Source: Streptomyces sp. CB01635
Lineage (GTDB): Bacteria > Actinomycetota > Actinomycetes > Streptomycetales > Streptomycetaceae
Reading direction: 5' to 3'
NCBI RefSeq assembly: GCF_002803065.1
Contig: NZ_NNBL01000009.1
Coordinates: 135,131 to 199,130 of the forward strand
DNA length: 64,000 nucleotides
Shown here: positions 23,102 through 32,318 of the stretch, piece by piece
How positions within the stretch are numbered: position 1 is the stretch's first letter
How the letters are laid out: each line of letters opens with the position of its first letter
Program-made: the position numbers and the translations under genes
Notes under the pieces: generated by a model
Seen by the model: the letters and a program-made list of their open reading frames with translations, nothing else
What the model was told of the DNA's origin: nothing
Database searches by the model: none

Positions 23102-25996
23102 TCAGGACAGCTTGAACGTCGACATCTGGTGGATGCCGTCGTCCAGGGAGAGGACCCCGCCGCCCAGTTGCTCCGCCATCCGGTTGATGCCGAAGTGATC
23201 GAACTGGAGCGAGATCATCTCGTCGGTGCCGTCGCCGTCGAGGTCGGCGGCGAGGTAGTTGCGGCCGCCCAGGAGCGAGGCGCTGCCGATGCTGGACTGG
23301 AAGACGCCGCCGTTGGTCAGCTGCGACACGTCGTACGCGGCCAGCCCGCCCTCGACTCCGCCGGCGAAGAGGCGCCGTCCGCCGGGTCCGTTGATGAATC
23401 CGCCCGTACGCAGCGGCGCGAGCACCGAGGCGTACGTGTCCTCCTTGCCGTCGCCGGGGTAGCCCTTCAGCGTGCCGAAGCTGAGCTGGTACAGCACGTT
23501 GCTCTGGTCGTCCGTGAAGTAGCCGCCGTGCGACCACGGGCTGCCGTTGAGGGTCTGACGGATCAGCTCGCCGGTGCGCCCGTCCCGGATCTCGGTCACG
23601 ACGCGCGGCGAGGCGGTGGCGAGGTCACCGGCGGTCGTCGGATCGGCCTTGACGATCCAGGAGTAGACGACCGCGTGACCATCCGCGTACGGGATCTTCG
23701 GCGAGGCGAAGATCCCGTTGACCAGGACCGCGCCGTGCAGCTTGCCGTCGGCCGCCTGGCTCGGAGCCTTCGGGTCGGCGGTCCACTTCACGGTGCCCTT
23801 GCCGTCGAGGGCGACACCGTTGACCGAGGCGTCGGAGATGCCGAGCGCGTTCGGGCTGGAGTACTGCGTGTACACCTGCCCGCCGGAGACCACTGTGTCG
23901 GAGAAGACCACGTCACCCGCGCTCGCCGGTGCGGAGTACGACCACAGCTGACGGCCGCTCGCGCTGTACACGCGCAGGGCGTCGGTCGGGACGAGGATCT
24001 CGGCCTTGCCGTCGCCGTTCACGTCGGCGACGGTCACCGAGCGTACGTAGGCGCCCTTGCCGTCGATCGTCGTCAGGACCTTGCCGGTCCTCCCGTCGAG
24101 GACGGCGGTGGCGTTGTCCGCGGCCACGACGACATCGGTTCTGCCGTCGCCGTTCACGTCACCGGTCGCCATGTTGTGCACCTCGCCGGGGACGGTGGCC
24201 TGCCACAGCTTCTTCGGCTCGCCGTTGACCAGCGACGTACCGGAGTACGCCCACACGCCGTGCGAGGAGCCGCCGACGACGACGTCCTTCTTGCCGTCGC
24301 CGTCGAAGTCGGCGGCCCGGCCGTAGCTGAGGTCGCCCTGCAGCGGCGTCAGGCGCTTCGGGCTGCCGCTGCCCAGCTTGTACTCGCGGATGTTCTGCTG
24401 CTGGTCGACGGTGCGGACGTAGTCGCCACCACTGGCGGAGTACAGCTGCTGGTACATCGGCGAGGACTCGAGGCCGTGCCGGCGCCACTTGACCTGGCCG
24501 CCGCCGGTGAACGCGGTCAGTGAGCCGTAGCGCAGACCGCCGATGTTGAGCGAGTTGCTCATGTCCTGGTCGTCCTGCGCGGCGGCGGAGAGCGCACCGC
24601 CCTTGGCGACGAGGCTCCAGGTGCTGGCGCCGTCGCGGGTGTTGTCGGCGGAGCGCTTCGTGGTGTACGTCCACTTGACCGTCGCGCCGTCCGAGCCGTC
24701 CAGGACCCGGATCGTGCTGGAGGTGATGGAGAAGTACGAGTTGTACGTCGACTCGCTGACCGAGATCTCCGCGCCGCCGCCCTTGGCCGCGTCACCGACG
24801 GTCAGAGCGGTGGGCAGGACGTTGACACGGGTGTCGAGGGTGGTGCGCTTGCCGTCGGCCAGGTCGTACGCGGCGAGCTCGTACTGCACCGCGTCGGAGG
24901 TGTCCGCCTGCTCCAGGGCGACGACCCGCTTGCGGGAGGCGTCGAGGCGGAGCTGGCGGCCGTACAGCGCGCTGTCCGTCTCCCACTTGACCGAGCCGTC
25001 GGCCGTGTCCAGGACGAGGGTGCGGCCGCGCGAGGCGTTCGTGTCGGTCTTGCGCAGGTCCCAGACCGCGCCGACCTTGCCGTCGCCGAGGGACTCCAGG
25101 CCGCCCCAGGTCGCCGGGTCCGCCGTCTTGGTGTCGTACGTCCACGTCGACGACGGGGTCAGCTTCCCGTCGGCGGAGGAGAAGCGGATGCCGGTGAGGG
25201 TGGCCGTCTCGGTTGCGGGCGCGCTCCAGTTCAGGCGCGGCGAGTTGGCGATGAGCAGTGTGCCGTCGACGACCTTGATGTTGGTGGCGTACGAGTACAG
25301 CTTCGACCACACCGTCTTGCCGGTCCTGCCGTCGAGGACCGTCACGAAGGTGCCGGCTTTCAGCGACGATCCGGGTGAGGTGAACGCCCGGGCGTCGTCG
25401 ATGCCGACGGACGCCGAGAACACGATGTCCTTCGTGCCGTCACCGGTCAGATCCGCGGTGTCGAACCCCTGGTCCGAGTAGGGCGCGAACGGGGCGACCG
25501 CGTTGTAGCCCATCACGATGCGCGCCGGGTAGGGCTCGGTTCGCCAGACCTGCAGGGGCTTGACCTGCCAGTCCGTGTAGTACGAGGCGTTGGTGCGCGC
25601 CCAGGCGGTGGAGCCGTCGGCCTTGTGCAGCTGGACGTTGCCCAGGCTGTGCACGGTGAAGTAGCTGCCGTCGGAGCCGGCCGGGACGGTCGCGGCGACA
25701 CCGCGCGCGCCTTCCAGCGTGGACTTGTTGGTGAAGGTGACCCGGGTGGAAGGGTCCGTGGTGGCCTGCGTGGACGCGTCCGCCGAGTCGTCTTCCTTGG
25801 CCGCGTACTCGTTGTCGTCCCCGTACACGTCGACGTTGACGTGGTCGGCGAGGGTCTTGGCCTCGGCGCTGGTCAGCGTCATCGCCTCGGTCGAGGCATC
25901 GGAGGCCAGCGCGTGCGGCGCCGCCGTCAGCGTCAGGCCCGCCGCGACCAGGGCGGAGGCGAGCGTCAGGGCCCGCCGGGAGGTGGTGGTTCTCAT
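23102..25996 (-). CDS. Secreted FG-GAP/VCBS repeat protein
   Basis: A 964-residue exported protein. The signal peptide ends near HALA (residue 31). The mature part contains repeated calcium-type FG-GAP/VCBS motifs: ADLTGDGTKDIVFSA, ADFDGDGKKDVVVGG, GDVNGDGRTDVVVAAD, ADVNGDGKAEILVP and ADLDGDGTDEMISL. These are interleaved with PQQ-like strands such as VLDGRTGK, so the fold is probably one or two beta-propellers. There is no catalytic motif, so a binding or scaffold role is likely. ATG 25996 overlaps the stop of the subtilisin gene by 4 bases (ATGA), which implies translational coupling and a shared function outside the cell. Confidence 0.9.
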   Translation of the reverse strand: MRTTTSRRALTLASALVAAGLTLTAAPHALASDASTEAMTLTSAEAKTLADHVNVDVYGDDNEYAAKEDDSADASTQATTDPSTRVTFTNKSTLEGARGVAATVPAGSDGSYFTVHSLGNVQLHKADGSTAWARTNASYYTDWQVKPLQVWRTEPYPARIVMGYNAVAPFAPYSDQGFDTADLTGDGTKDIVFSASVGIDDARAFTSPGSSLKAGTFVTVLDGRTGKTVWSKLYSYATNIKVVDGTLLIANSPRLNWSAPATETATLTGIRFSSADGKLTPSSTWTYDTKTADPATWGGLESLGDGKVGAVWDLRKTDTNASRGRTLVLDTADGSVKWETDSALYGRQLRLDASRKRVVALEQADTSDAVQYELAAYDLADGKRTTLDTRVNVLPTALTVGDAAKGGGAEISVSESTYNSYFSITSSTIRVLDGSDGATVKWTYTTKRSADNTRDGASTWSLVAKGGALSAAAQDDQDMSNSLNIGGLRYGSLTAFTGGGQVKWRRHGLESSPMYQQLYSASGGDYVRTVDQQQNIREYKLGSGSPKRLTPLQGDLSYGRAADFDGDGKKDVVVGGSSHGVWAYSGTSLVNGEPKKLWQATVPGEVHNMATGDVNGDGRTDVVVAADNATAVLDGRTGKVLTTIDGKGAYVRSVTVADVNGDGKAEILVPTDALRVYSASGRQLWSYSAPASAGDVVFSDTVVSGGQVYTQYSSPNALGISDASVNGVALDGKGTVKWTADPKAPSQAADGKLHGAVLVNGIFASPKIPYADGHAVVYSWIVKADPTTAGDLATASPRVVTEIRDGRTGELIRQTLNGSPWSHGGYFTDDQSNVLYQLSFGTLKGYPGDGKEDTYASVLAPLRTGGFINGPGGRRLFAGGVEGGLAAYDVSQLTNGGVFQSSIGSASLLGGRNYLAADLDGDGTDEMISLQFDHFGINRMAEQLGGGVLSLDDGIHQMSTFKLS

Positions 25997-28563
25997 GACT
26001 TGGCTCCCTGCGCGATGCGGATCGCCGAACCGGCCTTCAGGACGGCCTGGTCGTACGAGTACTGGAGGGCGTCGGTACCGGCCTGGTTCTCGATGCCTGC
26101 AGTGGCCGAGGAACCGTTGCCCGGGACGGCCTTGTACTGGAACGTGATCGCGCCGGTGGACTCGTCGAAGACGGCCTCGAAGGTGGCGCGGTTGCTGCTG
26201 CCGTCGGCGAACAGGACGTTGTTCCAGACGACCGCGAACTTACGGCTGCCGGTCTTGCCGGTGGTGGCCGTCTGCACGCTGGACTTCTTGTCGAGGGTCA
26301 GGTCGTCCCAGAACGGGGCGACGATGCCGTTCGGCTGGGTCTCGGTCGGCAGGGCCTCGTTGGCGTAGTCGCCGATGCGCGGCGAGAGGAAGTTGATCAG
26401 GCCGTTGGTGGTGACCGCGGCGCTGGAGTACTTCACGCCGTAGAAGGAGACCGGGAAGGGCAGCGAGACCGTCTTGGCGTCCTCGTCACCGCTCAGGGGG
26501 ACCTTGGTGGAGCCGGAGATCCAGGAGTACGTGGCCGGGGCGCAGGAGTTGCCCGAGTTGTCGGCGCGGTTCGGGAGCTGGACGGTGCGGGTCTCGTCGC
26601 CGTCGACCTTCAGCTCAGCCGTGTACGTGCCGTTGCACAGGAGGGGATCGGCGGGCGTCACGGACAGCGTGTACGTACCCTCGGCGACCTTCGGCAGCGT
26701 GAACGAGCCGTTGGAGCCGGAGGTGACGGAGTCGACCGGGGTGCCGGGCACCTCGACGGTCGCCTTGGCCAGCGGCTTGCCCGTGACGTCGAGGACGGTG
26801 CCGGTGACGGCGTGCTGCGCGAGGGTGGTGAGCGCGATGTCCTGGGTCAGCGGATTGTCGGCGGTCAGCTCGACGCCGGAGATCGTCTTGGCTGCGTAGC
26901 CGTACTCGTTGACCGTGAAGTCGTACGTGCCCGGGACCAGCGCCACCCTGTACGTGCCCTGGGGCCCCGTGGTCACCTGGTGATCGCCGTCGGCGCCGGT
27001 GGCCTTGACGGTGATGTCGGAGAGGGCCGCGCCCGTGTCCTTTTCGGTGATCTTGCCGGTGACGTAGACGGCGTTGCGCGGGGCCTTGGCGACGGAGGCG
27101 AGGATGTCGAGCTTGCCCTCGCCCCAGACGTTGTTCATGCCGGCGGTGCCGCCGCAGTGCGTGTCATCCACGTCGCGGGCACCCTCGTTGAGGAGCCTGC
27201 GCGTCTCGTCGATGTTGCTGATCAGCGACGGGGCGGCCGACCACAGCAGAGCCACCGCGCCGGCGACGTGCGGGGTCGCCATCGACGTACCGTCGATGGT
27301 GTTGTACGAGCCACCCGTCCACGCCGAGGTGATGTCGACGCCCGGCGCCGAGATGTTCGGCTTGGCTGAGCCGTCCACCGGGGAGGGGCCGAAGCCGGAG
27401 AAGTCGGCGATCGTGGCGCTGGAGTCGTACGCGCCGACGCCGTATGACGTGTCCTGCGCACCGGGCGCGCGGGTGGTGGAGCAGGTCGTGCCGTTGCCGT
27501 CGTTGCCGGCGGCGAACGCCTCGAAGATGCCCGCGGCGTTCCACGCCTCGACGATGTCCTTGTAGAACGTCGTGACGCCGCCGCCCCACGAGTTGTTGAC
27601 GATGTTCGGGGCGAGGTCCGGGCGCGGGTTCTGACCGTTGTGGTCGGTCGGCGCGAGGATCCACTGGCCGGCGGCGAGCGTGTCGGCGTCGACGCACTCG
27701 CCTCTCGATCCCGCGCAGGCCTTGGCGGCCATCCACTTCGCGTTCGGCGCGACACCGATGCCGTTCTTGCCGACCATCGTGCCCATGGTGTGGGTGCCGT
27801 GGCCGTTGTCGTCGCACGGCGTGCTGCTGGTGGCGCAGGTGCCGGTCGCGTCGTAGAAGTTGTAGTCGTTCGTGAACGTGCCGTCGCCGTTGTTGCCACG
27901 GTAGTTGGCGACGAGGTCCGGGTGGTCGTACTCCACACCGGAGTCGACGCTGGCGATGACGATGCCCTCGCCGCGGTCCTTGTACTGGTCCCAGACCTGG
28001 TCGGCCTTGATGTCGGAGATGCCCCAGTCAGGGGTGGTGTCGCTGACGGCGTCGCCTGCGGCGGTCGTTCGCGAGCCGGTGACCTTGGCGTCGGACGTCT
28101 CGATGTCGTCGAGCTTGTACGTCTGCGCCTTGACGATCTCCTTGACGTCCGAACGCTTCGCGAGCTGCTCGACGAGGTTCTTGTCGCCGGTGACCTGGAC
28201 GGCGTTGGCGATCCAGTAGCCCTTGTGCCCGACCTTCTCCTTGTCGAGGAAGGAGGTGAGCGACTTCTGACTGTCCTCGGCGGTCGTCTTCAGCGCCCTG
28301 TACGCGGCCGTGGCGGCCTTCGCGTGCGTGCGCTGCTTCTTGGCGGTCGTCAGGTCGGCCTGGTCCTTGAGGACGACGTAGAACTTCGCGTCGCCCCCCT
28401 TGGCGACGGCGCTGCTCAGCGCCGAGTCGACCTTCGCAGTGTCCGACGCGGACGGGGTGTCGGCGGCGACGGCCGGCATGACGCCTGTCACCAGTGCGGT
28501 CGCGGTGAACGCGGCCGCCGCCCATGTGGCGGATCTGCGCCGGGGCAGTCGGGGCAAGTGCAT
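25993..28563 (-). CDS. Secreted subtilisin-family (S8) serine peptidase
   Basis: An 856-residue secreted peptidase. The signal peptide ends near AVA-A (residue 33), followed by an inhibitor_I9-type propeptide (FYVVLKDQADL...VQVTGDKNLVEQLAKR). In the peptidase domain D207 (SVDSGVEYDHPDL), H255 (NGHGTHTMG) and S427 (GTSMATPHVAG) form the triad, with VNNSWGGG near the oxyanion Asn. After the domain come two carboxypeptidase-regulatory-like/PKD-like beta modules (VYVTGKITEKDTG; AVTGTVLDVTGKPLAKATVEV). A C-terminal jelly-roll region (FPVSFYGVKYSSAAVTTNG) may bind substrate. ATG 28563 follows GGAGGAG; an upstream in-frame start is rejected. Translationally coupled to the VCBS gene. Confidence 0.94.
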   Translation of the reverse strand: MHLPRLPRRRSATWAAAAFTATALVTGVMPAVAADTPSASDTAKVDSALSSAVAKGGDAKFYVVLKDQADLTTAKKQRTHAKAATAAYRALKTTAEDSQKSLTSFLDKEKVGHKGYWIANAVQVTGDKNLVEQLAKRSDVKEIVKAQTYKLDDIETSDAKVTGSRTTAAGDAVSDTTPDWGISDIKADQVWDQYKDRGEGIVIASVDSGVEYDHPDLVANYRGNNGDGTFTNDYNFYDATGTCATSSTPCDDNGHGTHTMGTMVGKNGIGVAPNAKWMAAKACAGSRGECVDADTLAAGQWILAPTDHNGQNPRPDLAPNIVNNSWGGGVTTFYKDIVEAWNAAGIFEAFAAGNDGNGTTCSTTRAPGAQDTSYGVGAYDSSATIADFSGFGPSPVDGSAKPNISAPGVDITSAWTGGSYNTIDGTSMATPHVAGAVALLWSAAPSLISNIDETRRLLNEGARDVDDTHCGGTAGMNNVWGEGKLDILASVAKAPRNAVYVTGKITEKDTGAALSDITVKATGADGDHQVTTGPQGTYRVALVPGTYDFTVNEYGYAAKTISGVELTADNPLTQDIALTTLAQHAVTGTVLDVTGKPLAKATVEVPGTPVDSVTSGSNGSFTLPKVAEGTYTLSVTPADPLLCNGTYTAELKVDGDETRTVQLPNRADNSGNSCAPATYSWISGSTKVPLSGDEDAKTVSLPFPVSFYGVKYSSAAVTTNGLINFLSPRIGDYANEALPTETQPNGIVAPFWDDLTLDKKSSVQTATTGKTGSRKFAVVWNNVLFADGSSNRATFEAVFDESTGAITFQYKAVPGNGSSATAGIENQAGTDALQYSYDQAVLKAGSAIRIAQGAKS

Positions 28564-28773
28564 CGGGGGTGCTCCTCCATGAACAGTTCGAGGAGTTCGC
28601 ACGCTAGAAACCTGCCGTTACTGCGGCATTACTGACCCTCGTAGCCGGGGCCCAGGGGGCTCATGGCCACGGACGTCACGCTGTATTCCGATGGGACGAG
28701 AGCGCGGATGCGACGGGCTTGAAGGACACCGGTCGCACAGCATGCGTCCGGGAGATGGCGGTGAACACCCAAG
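28564..28773. other. S8 promoter side and remnant DNA
   Basis: The promoter of the S8/VCBS operon must lie in this 210-bp stretch. I see no convincing operator. The right-hand part carries no recognisable gene and leads into the IS5-type fragment. Confidence 0.4.
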
Positions 28774-28959
28774 GCTCGGCTCAAGCGTTGGAAGCGCCGT
28801 CACAACACTGCCCACGCCAAGATCCGCTGCGTCGGCGAGCAGGCCATGGCCACCGTCAAGGGCTGGCGCCTGCTCCGGAAACTCCGCTGCAGCACCAACC
28901 GCATCACCGACATCGTGAAGGCCGTTCTCGTCCTTCACGACGCGTCAGAACGAGGATGA
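28774..28959 (+). pseudogene. IS5-type transposase, C-terminal remnant
   Basis: Sixty-one codons read ARLKRWKRRHNTAHAKIRC, then GEQAMATVKGWRLLRKLRCS and TDIVKAVLVLHDAS before a stop. This is the end of the DDE domain of the same IS5-like family as the fragment at 22826, and it is in the same orientation. No start codon or earlier part is present. Confidence 0.8.
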
Positions 28960-28971
28960 AAACGGCTCAAG

Positions 28972-29220
28972 GTTTGCACCGGCCGCGACGCCGTGATCTA
29001 CACGGCGACGAGCTGGTGGACCGAGTGCACCGGCAACTCCAGCGCCTTCGGGGCGACCAACCCGCTCTGGATCGCCCGCTACAACACCGACCCGGGCGCG
29101 CTCCCGGCCGGCTGGGGCTTCTACACGATGTGGCAGTACACGTCGTCCGGCCCGACGGTCGGCGACCACAGCAAGTTCAACGGCGCCTACGACCGACTGC
29201 AGGCGCTGGCCAACGGCTGA
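28972..29220 (+). pseudogene. GH25 lysozyme (muramidase), C-terminal stump
   Basis: About 82 codons match the last third of family-25 lysozymes: VIYTATSWWTECTG, NPLWIARYN, GFYTMWQYTSSG and DHSKFNGAYDRLQALANG. The catalytic Asp/Glu DxE strand and the signal peptide are missing. The gene is cut on its 5' side where the IS5-type fragment ends, 13 bp upstream, so the transposase insertion or its decay truncated it. A GTG at 28993 could start a short frame, but the product would be inactive. Confidence 0.8.
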
Positions 29221-29266
29221 GCGGCTCAGCCGCTCAGCGGTTGAACAACTGAGCGGCACCTGCGAG

Positions 29267-29304
29267 AGGCGGCCGGGCTCTCCCCTCCGAGAGCCCGGCC
29301 GCCT
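29267..29304. terminator. Bidirectional terminator
   Basis: Perfect 16-bp arms (29267-29282 and 29289-29304) with a 6-base loop between the convergent lysozyme stump and the M4 peptidase gene. A smaller self-complementary run (TGAGCGGCT/AGCCGCTCA) lies just before it at 29218-29236. Confidence 0.8.
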
Positions 29305-29323
29305 TCGTGTTCAGCGCGTCAGA

Positions 29324-32170
29324 TCAGCACTTGCCGGCCGGCCTGTCGCGCTTGACGAGGTTCGTGTAGCCGGTGGTGCCGTCCAGCCACAGGACCCGCT
29401 GGCCGGTGTCGGCGGACGGGTAGACCTGGTCACCGCGGTTGCAGGAGACACGCTGCGCGCCGCCCTTGCCGTCCGGCGCGACCTGGTACAGCTTCGGCAG
29501 CGTCTCGTTGGCCCACCAGGTGGCCGGCGGCAACGTCAGGACGGTGACCGCGTCGTCGGAGGCCGTCAGCTGGTAGGCGTACAGCGAACCCGCACCGGAC
29601 TCCGGGGTGACGGTGGTGCGGTTCGTGCCGTCGGCGTCGGCGCGCATCACGGCGGCCTGACCGGTGTCGGTGATGTCGTTGTCCTCGACCCAGAAGACAC
29701 CGTCGTCGGTGAAGGCGGTCTGGCCGATGCCGTAGACGGCGCTCTTGTCGATCGGCATCAGCTGACGCTTGCCGGTGGCGGTGTCGTAGACCTCGACGCC
29801 GAGCTTGTAGCCGTCGGACTCGGCCCACAGCTTCGCGTAGGCGATCTTGCCGTCGTGGACGGAGGGCAGCGTCGTCGCCATGACGGGGTTGGTGCTCATC
29901 TCCATGGTCGCGCCCGTCTTGATGTTGACGTAGCGGACCTGGGGGAGGCCGGTCTTCGGGTTGACGTAGCCGTAGGCGAGGACGTCACCCTTGATGGTGA
30001 CGGATGTGACGTCGGTGCCGATCCCGTCGACGACCTTGTCGACGCCGCCGCCGACCGGGCGCACGTGGATCTTCACCGCGTCGTAGGCGTACTCGGCCCA
30101 CGCGACGTTCTTGCCGTCGGTGCTCGCGTAGACGTTGTAGTTGCCGTTGTTGGGGCTCACCAGCTGCGGCTGGCCCTTGCCGGAGGTGTTGCCCACCCAC
30201 ACCGCGTACGGCTCGCTGCCGTCCTCGTTGGAGCGCGAGACCGCGTACTTGCCGCCGCCCGCACCGACGCCGGTGCCCGCGACGTTGTCCTTGGCGATGA
30301 GCGTGTCGGTGTCGACGCCGAGCGCCGTCTCCCAGCCGGGGACGATGCCGTGCGCGTCGAAGGAGCTCTTGACCTTCTTCAACTGGGCCTTGGTGACGCC
30401 CAGCTCCTGCGCGGCGGCGATGACCGCGGCGCGGCCCTCGGTGAAGCCGTCCAGCGGGGTCATGTACGCGGTCAGCGCACGGTAGACGATCTTGTCGGCG
30501 AGATCGCCGCCGAGGTCCTGGCGCATGTCCCACAGGGCGCCGGAGAAGATCGTGGAGTTGAGGTGCACACCGCCGTTGTCACCGCGGTAGGTGGTACCGA
30601 TGAAGTCCTTGGAAGTGGTGTGGCCGTCGTTGAGGTCGCGCAGGGCGCACTCGCGCGGGCTCTGGGTGGTGCACAGGTCCTCGCCGAGCAGACCCGAGTC
30701 CGGGTCGTCCATCGACTGGCCGTTGGCCTCCAGGTCGATGGCGTTGCCGAAGTAGTCGGAGATCGCCTCGTTCATCGCGCCGGACTGGCCCGCGTAGACC
30801 AGACCCGCGCTGTGCTCGGTGACGCCGTGCGTCATCTCGTGGCCGACGACGTCGGTGTCGGCCGAGAAGGTGCGGAAGTCGCCGCCGCCCTTGCCGTACA
30901 CCATCTTGCTGCCGTCCCAGAAGGCGTTGTTGTACGGCTGGCCGTTGGCGGTGACGCCGACCAGCGAATACATGAACCCGTCCTTGTCGTCGAGCCCCTT
31001 ACGGCCGAAGTGGTCCTTGTAGTACGCGTACACCTTGTTGGCGGCCCAATGGGCGTCCACCGCGCCGGAGTCGGTGAAGTCCGCGCTGAGGTCCGGGGTG
31101 CCCGACTTGAAGATCGCGGCGCCGCTGGGCCAGACGCCCGACGCGGCCGAGACGTCGACGCCGCGGGCGTCCCAGGTCTGCAGCAGGGGGCCGGAGAACG
31201 GGGTGGCGGCGTCCCGGAACCCGTAGTCGTACATCTGGTAGGTGCCGTCGGCGCCCTTGTACAGGTTCAGGTCGGCCTTCTGGCCGTTGTAGCGGGTGCC
31301 GGAGCCCTTGACGACGAATGGCGGAGCCGCCGTCGGGGTGGCGTCGTCCGGGAGCGTCGCGGCTCCGTCCGCGGCGCCGGAGGCGCCGGCGGTCGAGCCG
31401 AACGTCTGGATACCGCTGTACTGCATGACCGGGAAGCCGGAGTGGGCGTCTACGTACACCTCCTGCTTGACGGCCGTGCCGTCCGCCGGATTGGTGCCCG
31501 TGACGGTGATGTGCCGGGTGAGCACCCCGGTGCCCTGCGGCAGGACGGTGACGCCGACGGCCTTGCCGGTGAGTTCGACCTTCGCGCTCTTGTCACCCTT
31601 GGCCGGCGCGTGCAGCGGGGCGCCGCCGAGCTGCGAGGTGACGGCGCCGATCGCGCGCTCGACCGCGACGTCCTCGGAGACCTTCGGGGTGACCGTGTCC
31701 AGCTTCAGCTGGGTGAAGTACTTGCCGGAGGTGCCGGTGACGGTGCGCTTGCCGTCCTTTTTCGTCATGCGGACGACGTACTCGCCGCCGAGGACGGACA
31801 CGCCCTTGTACTTCTGCTGCAGGCGCACCGTCTCCAGGCCGCCCTTGGCGTCCTCGGTGGAGACCGCCTTGAGGTCGCCCTTGGCGTCGGCGATGTGGTA
31901 GCGGCCCTTCTTGCCCGCGAGGTGCTCACGGGCGGCGTCGGCGGCGCTCGCGCTCGCGTCGGCCGACTCGTTCAGACCGGTGACGAGCGAGGGGGTGTCG
32001 GTGTCGTCGCCCGGGCTCACGGACGACGCGGCGGCCGGGGTGTCGGTGTCCGCGTGGGCGGCCGGCATCGCGGTCACCAAGAGGCCCGCGGCCGCCAGCA
32101 GCGCGGCTACACCCTGGCCGACGGCTATGCCTCTGACCCTGTCTGTCGTTCTGCGTGCTGAAGTCCGCAC
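29324..32170 (-). CDS. Secreted M4 (thermolysin-family) metallopeptidase with C-terminal propeller
   Basis: A 948-residue exported zinc endopeptidase. The signal peptide ends near AAHA (residue 40). The FTP/PepSY propeptide (LQQKYKGVSVLGGEYVV; RAIGAVTSQLGGAP) fills about 80-250. The M4 catalytic domain contains HEMTH at 444-448 with the third ligand E468 in MNEAISDYFG, and GGVHLNSTIF before the alpha-helical half. After residue about 640 an extra region of some 300 residues has TolB/WD-like repeats (YAVWVGNTSGKGQPQLVS; VFWVEDNDITDTGQAAVM), not found in plain thermolysins. GTG 32170 follows GGAGGAG. Divergent from a TrmB/LuxR-type regulator. Confidence 0.93.
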   Translation of the reverse strand: MRTSARRTTDRVRGIAVGQGVAALLAAAGLLVTAMPAAHADTDTPAAASSVSPGDDTDTPSLVTGLNESADASASAADAAREHLAGKKGRYHIADAKGDLKAVSTEDAKGGLETVRLQQKYKGVSVLGGEYVVRMTKKDGKRTVTGTSGKYFTQLKLDTVTPKVSEDVAVERAIGAVTSQLGGAPLHAPAKGDKSAKVELTGKAVGVTVLPQGTGVLTRHITVTGTNPADGTAVKQEVYVDAHSGFPVMQYSGIQTFGSTAGASGAADGAATLPDDATPTAAPPFVVKGSGTRYNGQKADLNLYKGADGTYQMYDYGFRDAATPFSGPLLQTWDARGVDVSAASGVWPSGAAIFKSGTPDLSADFTDSGAVDAHWAANKVYAYYKDHFGRKGLDDKDGFMYSLVGVTANGQPYNNAFWDGSKMVYGKGGGDFRTFSADTDVVGHEMTHGVTEHSAGLVYAGQSGAMNEAISDYFGNAIDLEANGQSMDDPDSGLLGEDLCTTQSPRECALRDLNDGHTTSKDFIGTTYRGDNGGVHLNSTIFSGALWDMRQDLGGDLADKIVYRALTAYMTPLDGFTEGRAAVIAAAQELGVTKAQLKKVKSSFDAHGIVPGWETALGVDTDTLIAKDNVAGTGVGAGGGKYAVSRSNEDGSEPYAVWVGNTSGKGQPQLVSPNNGNYNVYASTDGKNVAWAEYAYDAVKIHVRPVGGGVDKVVDGIGTDVTSVTIKGDVLAYGYVNPKTGLPQVRYVNIKTGATMEMSTNPVMATTLPSVHDGKIAYAKLWAESDGYKLGVEVYDTATGKRQLMPIDKSAVYGIGQTAFTDDGVFWVEDNDITDTGQAAVMRADADGTNRTTVTPESGAGSLYAYQLTASDDAVTVLTLPPATWWANETLPKLYQVAPDGKGGAQRVSCNRGDQVYPSADTGQRVLWLDGTTGYTNLVKRDRPAGKC

Positions 32171-32264
32171 GGTGCTCCTCCAGTGTCACTGGTACGTGAA
32201 CGGATGTCGGATGCGGACATGCAAATACCGGTGACGGTGTCTGAACAATGCGTTCCGGCTGTCT

Positions 32265-32288
32265 ACTTGTGTACGTGCACACTTGTGT
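32265..32288. promoter_or_regulatory. Possible regulator site, paired ACTTGTGT
   Basis: ACTTGTGT occurs at 32265-32272 and again at 32281-32288, a 16-base spacing, in the 148-bp gap between the M4 gene and its divergent regulator gene. Direct repeats of this spacing could be a dimer or tetramer site. The assignment is weak. Confidence 0.35.
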
Positions 32289-32318
32289 GGACCACTCTGA
32301 CCGGTCAAGATCACCGGC

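Noticed and set aside
29855..32161. 768-codon open frame antisense to the M4 peptidase
   Set aside because: Composition (Arg/Val/Gly/Asp-rich, no domain) is what an antisense frame of a high-GC gene gives; the opposite strand has clear M4 motifs.
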